Assembly (NCBI RefSeq): GCF_001593285.1
Contig: NZ_CP012529.1
Coordinates: forward strand, 744,001-808,000
Reading direction: 5' to 3'
From: Psychrobacter sp. P2G3
GTDB taxonomy: Bacteria > Pseudomonadota > Gammaproteobacteria > Pseudomonadales > Moraxellaceae
DNA: 64,000 nucleotides
Part shown: positions 43,001 to 52,849 of the stretch, in pieces
Layout: each line of letters begins with the position of its first letter
Position numbering within the stretch: position 1 is the stretch's first letter
The notes under the pieces: model-generated
Seen by the model: only the letters and a program-made list of their open reading frames with translations
What the model was told of the DNA's origin: nothing
The model's database searches: none
Position numbers and translations under genes: made by a program

Positions 43001-44998
43001 TTACTCAGCAGAAATAGCGGCAATTTGCTCAGCTATTTGTGTATCAAAGGCCTGACACAACGTCACAAAGCGCGCTTGCACGTCTTTCATGTCGACCAAA
43101 TTGTCTCCTGCGAAACGTACTGTAAGGCTATGACTGGTATTTGATTGACGCAGTACACCAAAGCCATGAGCAAAGTCTAAACGTACACCATCGATGAAAG
43201 ATAACAGCGTGCCTTTTGGTAAAAGCTGTTTAGCCTGTGTGGATGTTATTTGCTGTACATTATCGAAGCAACGACATGATGGCAAGGTCACTAAACCCTT
43301 TGTTTTTATAATGTCTGCTTGTAAGGTCGCTGCATCCATAACAGAAGACTCAACGTTAGTTTCTTCAACCAAGTGCTGTAGATAATGACAAAACGTAGTC
43401 AGATGCTTTACGATTGAACAATGATTAGAAGCATCATCCGACAGTGGTAAATAGTTGTCAGCAGTACTCACAAGTTTTGGCAAATATTGCGTAATATCAG
43501 TCAGCCGATACGGTAGGGTTGCTCTTCTAGGCGCGCCCCATTCATCATAATTTGGAGGCAGATTGCGGGTAGAGGTCTTAGTATCGATACCTCGCAGTGC
43601 GGTAATGTCAGATTTGACAACGGTCGATGCTAGCCAGTGTAGCAAGCGCAGTCCAGCATACATAGCGTCATCATAAACAATAAAATAGTCGTCGTTAAAG
43701 ATAAAGTGCCCTGATAATTCACCGGCAAATATGGCTTGGCTATTATGAGACTGGAGCTGTTGGCGCAGTAAGCTACTACCCGTTTTACTCATCACTGGTA
43801 TCGCATCGAGCTGATCAAGTAAGCGTGGCAAATGATGAGAGCACTTTACATCAAACAGAACCTGCGGGGCGTTTGGTTTTTTGTTGAGCGTAGGACGTTC
43901 TATGATTGCCACTCGTGCTAATAAATACAGTAAATGATCAGGGGTGACGACCTTACCGCTATTATCAACGATCATCAATCTATCACCGTCACCATCAAAG
44001 GCCAGACCTATATCTGCCTCATTGATGATAACAGTTTGCTGGAGCTCAGCCAGACGGTTTGGTTCAGTAGGGTCAGGATTGCCTGTTGGAAAATTACCGT
44101 CAGGAATATCATTAAGCACAATAACTTGCTTACAAAAGCGTTCAAATAAAGGTTGAGCAATCCTACTGGTTGCACCATTTAGGCAATCAAGAACGATCTT
44201 TAAGTCCAGTTTGGTTGCAGTACCACGATTATGAGAGGGGGATTGATTAGTTTGTTTTTCGATACGAGCAAATACTTGCTCGATAGCACTTATATAAGTG
44301 GAGGCGACAGTATTAGTAGGCAAGCTGATAAGGTTGCTGGCAAGAATATTTGCATTACAGGCACTAGATGTATTTACTTGAAATTTGTTGTCTTGCTGGT
44401 TATTTTTGTTATGTTGAAAGCTAGAGTCATTTAAGGAATTATCACTCGTTAGGCTTTGGTGAATTACTTGAATGTCAGCGTCACTAGGGGAGGCATTATT
44501 TACCAGCCACTTTATCCCTAGGATGTTCTTTTCAGAATGGCTGGCGGTGACTATAATGCCATGCCCATCATATTGCTGCGCCCAAAATGCCATCATTGGA
44601 GTCGTGATAAGCCCCAACTGGATAACCGTTAATCCATGCTGACTTAAACTGCTGGCAAGCATGTGAGCTATGGTATCGCTATCACAGCGCACATCATAAC
44701 CTATGACCACAGTATTAGTTTGAAAGTTGGCTTGAGGATTCGCTTTATTGATTTGATGATGTTTGCGCGCTGAATGCTTTTCCGCTGCGTGAATGTTTTT
44801 TGTATTGCAGTTTTCTAAATGGTTGTTTTTTGAGTGATTGCATTCTAGATGACTACTTTTTGAACGAAAAACTTGCGCTTTATATAGCTGCGCGAAAACC
44901 TCACCTAATGCCGCTATAAATTCAGTAGTAAAATACTGGCGCGCCCCGCGAATATCGTAAGCACGAAATAGGGGGAGCTGTGCGGCAAAAGTCGTCAT
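43001..44998 (-). CDS. Phosphomannomutase/phosphoglucomutase-like protein, long form
   Basis: A 665-residue protein of the alpha-D-phosphohexomutase family, about 200 residues longer than P. aeruginosa AlgC. The N-terminus FRAYDIRGARQYFTTEF, the metal loop AFDGDGDRLMIVD (Asp residues at about 335-339), the sugar loop FAGELSGHFIFNDD and the phosphate loop GVLRQSNTSHSLTVRF are all present. Two Asn/His/Ser-rich inserts lie at about 46-95 and 184-260. The phosphoserine loop reads VTASHSEKN (Ser153), where the family normally has SHNP. It could still act on mannose or glucose phosphates, but this loop differs. Confidence 0.8.
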   Translation of the reverse strand: MTTFAAQLPLFRAYDIRGARQYFTTEFIAALGEVFAQLYKAQVFRSKSSHLECNHSKNNHLENCNTKNIHAAEKHSARKHHQINKANPQANFQTNTVVIGYDVRCDSDTIAHMLASSLSQHGLTVIQLGLITTPMMAFWAQQYDGHGIIVTASHSEKNILGIKWLVNNASPSDADIQVIHQSLTSDNSLNDSSFQHNKNNQQDNKFQVNTSSACNANILASNLISLPTNTVASTYISAIEQVFARIEKQTNQSPSHNRGTATKLDLKIVLDCLNGATSRIAQPLFERFCKQVIVLNDIPDGNFPTGNPDPTEPNRLAELQQTVIINEADIGLAFDGDGDRLMIVDNSGKVVTPDHLLYLLARVAIIERPTLNKKPNAPQVLFDVKCSHHLPRLLDQLDAIPVMSKTGSSLLRQQLQSHNSQAIFAGELSGHFIFNDDYFIVYDDAMYAGLRLLHWLASTVVKSDITALRGIDTKTSTRNLPPNYDEWGAPRRATLPYRLTDITQYLPKLVSTADNYLPLSDDASNHCSIVKHLTTFCHYLQHLVEETNVESSVMDAATLQADIIKTKGLVTLPSCRCFDNVQQITSTQAKQLLPKGTLLSFIDGVRLDFAHGFGVLRQSNTSHSLTVRFAGDNLVDMKDVQARFVTLCQAFDTQIAEQIAAISAE

Positions 44999-45083
44999 GA
45001 CTACAAACTCCTTATATCCCTATTAATAGTAAGATGGTGAACCTAGTTAAAAGTACACCGCAGCTGTATATATCTAAACGTTA

Positions 45084-45220
45084 TATAGTCAGTTCAAAAT
45101 AAAAAAGGTACAAAATTTGGCATGCTACTGGTATAAATTTTCCTTGCATGCTGTTTACACAAAGGCTGCGCAAAGTTCATCCCAGTAGCACTGTATTCTT
45201 TTTAAATTGAATCGACTATA
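45084..45220. repeat. MITE-like element with imperfect terminal inverted repeats
   Basis: 137 bp between two genes. The left end TATAGTCAGTTCAAAATAAA and the right end (reversed) TATAGTCGATTCAATTTAAA are imperfect inverses, and a second inner pair GCTACTGG / CCAGTAGC continues the palindrome. It is bounded by TA. The left end is identical over 20 bases to the right end of the IS630 element at 21930, so that transposase family may mobilise it. Confidence 0.8.
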
Positions 45221-45260
45221 TCTATTCTAATTTAAACGTTTTATTTTAAGTACTGTAAGT

Positions 45261-45725
45261 TTAATGACGACCCGAATGCCCAAAGCCACCTGCGCCGCGA
45301 AGACTTTCATCACTAAAATCTGACACCACTTCGAATTCTGGGCGGGCAACTGGTACTACAATATACTGTGCCATACGCTCAGCAGGATTAAGTACGAAGT
45401 CTTCAGTGCTACGATTCCAAACACTGACCATCAGCTCACCTTGATAGTCTGCATCGATAAGACCCACCAAGTTGCCCAATACAATGCCATGCTTATGACC
45501 GAGTCCTGAACGCGGCAAAATCATTCCGGCATAATTAGGGTCTTGAATATAGACCGCTAAGCCAGTACCTACCAAATGCGTCGCACCGGCTTTGATGATC
45601 AAAGGCTCATCAAGGCAAGCGCGTAAATCGATACCTGCTGATCCATCTGTTGCACGCGTTGGCATTGGAAAGTCAGGATGCGTACCAATTTTTGGATTTA
45701 TGATTTTGACTTGTACAGCTTGCAT
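45261..45725 (-). CDS. dut: dUTP diphosphatase
   Basis: The trimeric dUTPase hydrolyses dUTP to dUMP and keeps uracil out of DNA. All five motifs are visible: [47 protein letters not shown] and the C-terminal [13 protein letters not shown] start at 45725 ([14 protein letters not shown]), which fits E. coli Dut; a longer frame begins at 45761. Confidence 0.95.
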   Translation of the reverse strand: MQAVQVKIINPKIGTHPDFPMPTRATDGSAGIDLRACLDEPLIIKAGATHLVGTGLAVYIQDPNYAGMILPRSGLGHKHGIVLGNLVGLIDADYQGELMVSVWNRSTEDFVLNPAERMAQYIVVPVARPEFEVVSDFSDESLRGAGGFGHSGRH

Positions 45726-45890
45726 AACACACTCACTTAAGTTTTTTGTAATTTTCATCATACTATTGTATTTGTAAGGCTAATATTAATAGCCATTTAT
45801 AAACAGATAGCGATTATAGAGAACAACTACTCTCTGTCACGTTGTAATTTTGGACTGAAATTTTTGCTCGCACCTTGCAAAGAGTAACAA

Positions 45891-47294
45891 CTACAGCAGC
45901 AACACACTTGCCAGCCCTAAAAATGACATAAAGCCGACAATATCAGTCACTGTCGTCAGAATAACTGAGGCTGATAGCGCAGGATCGATATTCATGCGCT
46001 TAAGCATCAGCGGAATACTAATGCCGGATACATTGGCAGCAGTCATATTAATGGCGATAGCAAAGCCAATCACTGCACTAATCTTAACATCATGAAACCA
46101 CATTTGTGCAATAATCGCCATGATAATTGCCCAAATAAGTCCATTTATTGCGCCAACCCATAACTCTTTATTAAAAAGCCATAAACGGTTGGAACCACCG
46201 ATTTGACCCATGGCCATACCGCGAATGACAATGGTTAGCGTCTGCGAGCCAGCTATACCGCCCATACTTGCCACTACTGGCATGAGTATCGCCAGCGCTA
46301 CTACTTTTGCAAGTACCGCTTCAAACTGTCCAATAACTGCAGCGGCGAGTAGTGCAGTACATAAGTTAATTCCTAGCCAGATGCTACGACTTTTGGCACT
46401 GGTCAAGATAGGCGCAAATAGTTCCTCATCTTGACTAACACCAGCAAGGTTTTTCATGGTGCTATCGACATCATCTTGGATAATTTCCATGATATCTTCG
46501 CCATTTAACTGCCCAACCAGCTCGCCATGGCTATTGATAACAGGTGCAAAGCGAATATCTTCCGAACGAAAAATCGCCGCAGCATCTTGAATATCTAAAC
46601 GGTCGTTGATAGTAATGGCGTTGTCTGTAAAGCTTGAAACCAGTGATTTTTGATTATGTTTAATCAGATCAACCAGACTTAACAGCCCTAATAACTGCTG
46701 ACTTTGATCGACCACTAATAACTCTTGGCTTTGATCATCAAGCAGATCCTCGTTTTCTCGTAGCCACTCTTGCACTTGTCCCAAACTAATATCATCTTGA
46801 ACCTGAATAGTATCAGGATCCATATAGCTGCCAACTTCCCAATCTGCATAGGTATCGAGTTTGTTCACCTGAATGCGAACGTCTTCGTCCAAAGTTGCCA
46901 TTACTGAGGTACGCACGGTCTCAGTAACCGTCTCTAAAATCTCTGAGATGTCTTGCGCATCGAGATCTTGGGTAAATAATGAGATCTCTTTTGAGGAGAT
47001 GTTTTCCATTAATGGTTGACGCGTATCAACCTCTAGCTCAGCAAGAACTTCACCTTTGAGATGGTCAGGAACTTGTGCCCAGATAATTTGTCGATCTTGA
47101 TTGGGGAACGATTCCAGTAGGTTAGCAATTTCATACTCAGACTGCTGCGCTAAGAATTCAGTAATCGCTGCATACGCATTATCAGCCACCAAACCTTGCA
47201 AATATAATAGTTTATATTCAGCGTTATATTCTAACGGATTATATTCTGCCTGCGGTTTGGCTGGTTGTTCTGAATTGGGCGTAGGGGCGGGCAT
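45891..47294 (-). CDS. mgtE: Magnesium transporter MgtE
   Basis: A 467-residue Mg2+ channel of the MgtE family: N-terminal helical domain (EIANLLESFPNQDRQIIW), two CBS domains (about 150-265, with SYMDPDTIQV and SLVDLIKHN), then the membrane domain with five hydrophobic segments. The conserved GGIAGSQTLTIVIRGMA and ITAMNMTAANVSG-like stretches (here IAINMTAANVSGISIPL) line the pore. Confidence 0.94.
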   Translation of the reverse strand: MPAPTPNSEQPAKPQAEYNPLEYNAEYKLLYLQGLVADNAYAAITEFLAQQSEYEIANLLESFPNQDRQIIWAQVPDHLKGEVLAELEVDTRQPLMENISSKEISLFTQDLDAQDISEILETVTETVRTSVMATLDEDVRIQVNKLDTYADWEVGSYMDPDTIQVQDDISLGQVQEWLRENEDLLDDQSQELLVVDQSQQLLGLLSLVDLIKHNQKSLVSSFTDNAITINDRLDIQDAAAIFRSEDIRFAPVINSHGELVGQLNGEDIMEIIQDDVDSTMKNLAGVSQDEELFAPILTSAKSRSIWLGINLCTALLAAAVIGQFEAVLAKVVALAILMPVVASMGGIAGSQTLTIVIRGMAMGQIGGSNRLWLFNKELWVGAINGLIWAIIMAIIAQMWFHDVKISAVIGFAIAINMTAANVSGISIPLMLKRMNIDPALSASVILTTVTDIVGFMSFLGLASVLLL

Positions 47295-47436
47295 AGGCGT
47301 TCCAAAAGATCAAAAATAAATGATAAAAGTAATAAAAATGCCAGCCAATGCTTATTAATAAACAAACATTAAACGCTATTGGCAGATCTTTAACTATAAG
47401 CATAGTTAATATTAAAAATAAACGTTAAAGCCAGTG

Positions 47437-49470
47437 TTAGCGATTACCAAGCAATGCACGAATATTAGCCAAGTATTCATCGGCCACTGCTTCTGGATCT
47501 TTAGTGGCTTTTTTCTTTTTCGCTTTGGCTGGCCAGTCAATATGATCCTCAGGTAGCTCATCTAAGAATCTTGATTCTGAAGTGACACGCATCTGTCCAC
47601 CGGCGCGGCGCTGGGTAGCCAAAGTCAGTGTCAGCTCGCGACGAGCCCGGGTTATACCCACATACATCAAACGCCGTTCTTCTTCGACTGTTTCACTCAT
47701 GATAGAGTTGCGATGCGGTAGCATTTCTTCCTCAAGTCCCATGATATACACAAAATCAAATTCCAAGCCTTTTGCCGCATGCAAGGTCATCAAGTTTACT
47801 TTGTTAGTATTTTCTTCTTCTTGCTGCTGATCAAGCATATCGAGCAAAACGAGCTTACGAATGATGGTATCAATTGTCCGATCTTCATCTTCTTCGGCAC
47901 GATTAATTAAAGACTGAATGCTGGTGTAAAGCATGTCGATATTATCGATACGATTCTTTTCTTGTTGCGGCGTTTTGGCATCACTGCGTACAAAGTCAAT
48001 ATAACCAGTTTCATCGATCATTTGGCGTACGATTGGCACAGGGTCAGGATGTTGATCCAGCTCACGAGTATAATGCTCGATGAATTCACCAAACTCTTTT
48101 ATTGTCCCATAAGCCTTAGACGGCAAGACATGAGCAAGACCGGCGTGAGTACAAGAGGCTAATAACGATATGCTATGCTCTTGCGAAAACAGACCAAGTT
48201 TTTCGAGGGTCGCAGGTCCCATGCCGCGTTTGGGCGTATTGATAATACGCAAAAATGCGCTGTCATCTTCAGGGTTTAGGATAAGACGCAGATAACCCAT
48301 GATGTCTTTAATTTCACTACGGGCGAAGAACGACTGACCGCCGGATAATTTATAAGGAACTTGCAGCTGACGTAACTGTGCTTCTAACATCCGCGCCTGA
48401 AAGTTACTGCGATAAAGAACAGCGTACTGCTCCCACTCATTACCAAAGCGTAATTTATGAGTGACAATCTCTTTTGCCACGCGCTCGGACTCATCATCGT
48501 CATTACGGCAGTTGATAATACGGATTTTTTCGCCTTGACCTTTATCTGACCACAGCTTTTTTTCAAATAAATGCTCATTGTTGGTAATGACTGCGTTGGC
48601 AGAAGTCAAAATACGCGTGGTCGAACGATAGTTTTGTTCAAGCATAACGATTTTAAGCTTAGGGAAATCTTCTTTGAGCAGCGCCATGTTTTCAGGCTTG
48701 GCACCGCGCCATGCGTAGATAGATTGGTCATCATCACCAACGACAGTAAAGCGCCCTTGCGGTCCTACCAGATATTTAATCATCTCATACTGTGCAGTAT
48801 TGGTATCTTGATATTCATCGACCAATAGATAGCGAATACGGTTTTGCCATTTATCACGCAGCTCCCTATTTTCACGTAATATTTTAGTCGGCAGTACAAT
48901 TAGATCATCAAAATCAACCGCATTATAAGCGCGCAAATTACGCTCATATAATGCATATAGGGTGGCAAAAATCATATCTTCTGGATCGTCTAAGGTTTCC
49001 ATCGCCTTGTCAGGATCAATTAGATCGTTCTTCCAGTCAGAGATAAATTTGATGGCTTTACCAACCAGCTCGCGACTTTCAGCCCCGCTTAAATTGTCGC
49101 GCATCATAAGCTCCATGAGCAGGCGCTTACTGTCATCGCTGTCCATGATAGAGAAGTTGCCCTTTAGAGGCGTATGAATCAGCTCATAACGTAAAAACTG
49201 TAAGCCAAATTGGTGAAAGGTCGATACTGTCAGTCCACGCGTCTTTTCACTAGGCAGCAGTTTACTTACCCGAGCTTTCATCTCACGGGCGGCTTTATTG
49301 GTAAAGGTCACCGCTGTGATGCGTTCGGCTGGCATGTTGCATTCTTCAATAAGGTATGCAATTTTGCGCGTAATAACCGAAGTCTTACCGGAGCCGGCAC
49401 CTGCTAGCACGAGCAATGGGCCGGATACGTAGAGCATAGCTTCTTGTTGTTTGGGATTAAGTTGACTCAT
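47437..49470 (-). CDS. rep: ATP-dependent DNA helicase Rep
   Basis: A 677-residue superfamily 1 helicase. LVLAGAGSGKTSVITRKIA is Walker A, RYLLVDEYQDTNTAQYE motif II, VVGDDDQSIYAWRGAKPENM motif III, LEQNYRSTTRIL motif IV, TLHAAKGLEFDFVYIMGLEE motif V and EERRLMYVGITRAR motif VI. Length and N-terminus (LNPKQQEAMLYVSGP) fit Rep better than UvrD. It helps replication forks pass obstacles. Confidence 0.92.
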   Translation of the reverse strand: MSQLNPKQQEAMLYVSGPLLVLAGAGSGKTSVITRKIAYLIEECNMPAERITAVTFTNKAAREMKARVSKLLPSEKTRGLTVSTFHQFGLQFLRYELIHTPLKGNFSIMDSDDSKRLLMELMMRDNLSGAESRELVGKAIKFISDWKNDLIDPDKAMETLDDPEDMIFATLYALYERNLRAYNAVDFDDLIVLPTKILRENRELRDKWQNRIRYLLVDEYQDTNTAQYEMIKYLVGPQGRFTVVGDDDQSIYAWRGAKPENMALLKEDFPKLKIVMLEQNYRSTTRILTSANAVITNNEHLFEKKLWSDKGQGEKIRIINCRNDDDESERVAKEIVTHKLRFGNEWEQYAVLYRSNFQARMLEAQLRQLQVPYKLSGGQSFFARSEIKDIMGYLRLILNPEDDSAFLRIINTPKRGMGPATLEKLGLFSQEHSISLLASCTHAGLAHVLPSKAYGTIKEFGEFIEHYTRELDQHPDPVPIVRQMIDETGYIDFVRSDAKTPQQEKNRIDNIDMLYTSIQSLINRAEEDEDRTIDTIIRKLVLLDMLDQQQEEENTNKVNLMTLHAAKGLEFDFVYIMGLEEEMLPHRNSIMSETVEEERRLMYVGITRARRELTLTLATQRRAGGQMRVTSESRFLDELPEDHIDWPAKAKKKKATKDPEAVADEYLANIRALLGNR

Positions 49471-49783
49471 AACGTGACCTGTAAGACAAAAGCAAAAAAG
49501 GGTAGGCGCTGATGTGCCCTAGCAAAAAAACGAGGCAGCGGGCGCAATAACGGCAATAAAATGTAGAGGTTAGCGTTGAGACGCCATGAAAATCAGGTGG
49601 GTTATTATAAAGCAAAAGCGTGGCTTTTTGGGAGGAGATGGATAAAGCGTTAAAGCGTATTATCCTTAAAACCTAACTACCTTATAGTTGTAGCGAAGAA
49701 GTTACTAATCGCAGCAATAAAATCGCGCCAACAGGCATAGAGCTGTAGGCGCGAATAGAAGGTTTTAAAAAATCGAGATAAAA

Positions 49784-50800
<1,017 letters not shown>

Positions 50801-50946
50801 TTATTATATTTTCAATAATTATCGTTTCAACAGCTTTTCTTTCATTAAAATCAGTTTTATTAAAGCGTGTCATTCTTTATAAAGTTGGTTTGTATAAAAC
50901 GGTGTTAAATATGGTGAGACTACTATAACCAAAAGCAGCCTATGAA

Positions 50947-50975
50947 AGCAAAAAGCCCCACCAAGGCGGCAGGGC
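50947..50975 (-). terminator. Terminator of the RND efflux operon
   Basis: On the minus strand AGCCCTGCC and GGTGGGGCT pair (with small mismatches) and are followed by TTTTTGC, about 45 bp after the last gene. Confidence 0.75.
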
Positions 50976-51016
50976 TAATTGTAAGGTAATCTGTCTACCT
51001 CTCACATTACAGCTAT

Positions 51017-52849
51017 TTAAGGCTCAATAATCTGCGTTACCGGTACTTGCTCAACAGGTGTCTCTTGGGTCACGACACCGACGGCAGCATCATTTCTACC
51101 ATCGTTATTAACATCGACGACAGCAGTAGGCTTAAAGGTAGATGTCGCTGGCGTTTTAGATTGTTTGATTGCCAGTGCTTCTTGTGGAGATGCGACGCGA
51201 GCTGAGCTTGCAGCATCTATGGCATAAGCAGCTTTAGCTTTGGCACTGTTCGCAGGCAGACTAGCGATTTGAGCTACGTTAGTATACTGCGGCACAGGAA
51301 TAGCCGTTGGTATATCTAGATTAGCACCGCCACCAAGCGCTTGGTATAGCTCGATTTGGCTAACGATTTTTTGTAGCTCTAAATCTAAAATACCTTGCTG
51401 GGTTGAAAACAATGAACGCTGTGCATCAAGGACATCTAGATAGTTTGAGATACCTGCTTTAAAGCGTGCATCTGCTATCTGATAGGTTTGTTCAAAGTTA
51501 TCTTGCAGACGATATTGCGCTGCAAGTTGCTCACCTAGTGTGGCTCGTGTTGCCAGCACATCAGAGACTTCACGGAAGGCTGTCTGAATAGATTTCTCAT
51601 AACTTGCAAGCGTCTGTTCACGTTCGATTTTAGCCACGTCATAATTAGCATCCAAGCGTCCTGCATCAAAGATAGGCACGCTAACGCTTGGACCAAATGA
51701 CCATCCAACTGAACCACTTTTGAACAGATCGTCTAAGCTACCGCTACTTACACCGATGCTACTAGCAAGGCTGATAGAAGGGAAATAAGAGGCACGCGCT
51801 ACTTCGATATTAGCACCAGCTGCTTTTAGATTATATTCAGCTTGCAGAACATCTGGACGGTAACGCAATAGCTCACTTGGTAAACCAGCACTAAAGACTT
51901 CATGCGTAGTGATGTTGCTGACCGCAGGCGTTGGAATAAGCTGGCTCGGAATAGGCGTACCAACTAAAAACTGCAAGGCATTGCGTGATTTTAAAATACT
52001 GCTTTGCGCACGTAATACAGCAAGTTTGGCATTTTCAAGTGCCGCCGAAGACTGTAATGAAGGTAACTTAGGATCGATACCTGCCTCAAAACGTTTGCTA
52101 GCAATAAACAGTGAACGCTCACGACTTTCTACCGTTGCTTCTGCTAGTTTGAGTTGCGCTAGGCTATAGCTTAAATTGGCATAGCTTTGAGCAATATTAC
52201 TAACAAGGCTAATTTGGGTAGAGTCTTTTGCCGCCGTTGTCGCTAAGAAATTCTGCAAAGCTTGATCTTTTAGACTAGAAATCTTGCCCCAAAAGTCTAG
52301 CTCATAATTAGCCAGACCCAGATTTACGTTATAGCTATCGCTTGTTGTACTTCTTTGGCGTTGGCGAGAATAGCCTGCACTACCATCAATCGTTGGTAGG
52401 TCACGAATATCAGTAATTTGATATTGCGCCCGTGCTTTTTCAATCGCTAAACGTGCACTTTCAAAGTCTTTGTTGTTTTCAAGACCTAACGCAATCAGCC
52501 CTTTTAGGCGCTCATCACTATAGAAGTTCTGCCAGCGTTGACTAGCGAGACTAGGCTGCTCAGCATTGCTAACCGTCTCACGATCGAAAGCACCATAGCT
52601 TTGTCCAACAGGTATATTGGGCTCAGCGAGCACAGGGCGCATATCAGCTTTTGGGATCGTGTTGCAGGCAGCCATGCTCATCGCTAGTACGGTTAAACCT
52701 ATTAAACGACCGCTTTTTCTGCGCACCTGTGAGATAACTGGTCTCACAAATTTAGCAACTGACGCTGCTTGTTTGTTTGTCATTGGGCGCACATTAGCAG
52801 CAGTATTGACTACTGCTGTTGAGTTGGTTATAAAAGGTTGTGAACTCAT
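51017..52849 (-). CDS. OprM/TolC-family outer-membrane efflux lipoprotein
   Basis: A 610-residue outer-membrane channel. The lipobox SMAAC puts the acylated Cys at residue 62, after 45 extra N-terminal residues. The OEP repeats are clear (RWQNFYSDERLKGLIALGLE, then RPDVLQAEYNLKAAGANIEV and the mirrored second half GISNYLDVLDAQRSLFSTQQ). The start overlaps the stop of the pump gene as ATGA, so translation is coupled. The C-terminal 110 residues extend beyond the usual end and include a DVNNDGRND loop (about 579-587) that resembles a calcium-binding EF-hand. It may also serve MacAB. Confidence 0.92.
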   Translation of the reverse strand: MSSQPFITNSTAVVNTAANVRPMTNKQAASVAKFVRPVISQVRRKSGRLIGLTVLAMSMAACNTIPKADMRPVLAEPNIPVGQSYGAFDRETVSNAEQPSLASQRWQNFYSDERLKGLIALGLENNKDFESARLAIEKARAQYQITDIRDLPTIDGSAGYSRQRQRSTTSDSYNVNLGLANYELDFWGKISSLKDQALQNFLATTAAKDSTQISLVSNIAQSYANLSYSLAQLKLAEATVESRERSLFIASKRFEAGIDPKLPSLQSSAALENAKLAVLRAQSSILKSRNALQFLVGTPIPSQLIPTPAVSNITTHEVFSAGLPSELLRYRPDVLQAEYNLKAAGANIEVARASYFPSISLASSIGVSSGSLDDLFKSGSVGWSFGPSVSVPIFDAGRLDANYDVAKIEREQTLASYEKSIQTAFREVSDVLATRATLGEQLAAQYRLQDNFEQTYQIADARFKAGISNYLDVLDAQRSLFSTQQGILDLELQKIVSQIELYQALGGGANLDIPTAIPVPQYTNVAQIASLPANSAKAKAAYAIDAASSARVASPQEALAIKQSKTPATSTFKPTAVVDVNNDGRNDAAVGVVTQETPVEQVPVTQIIEP

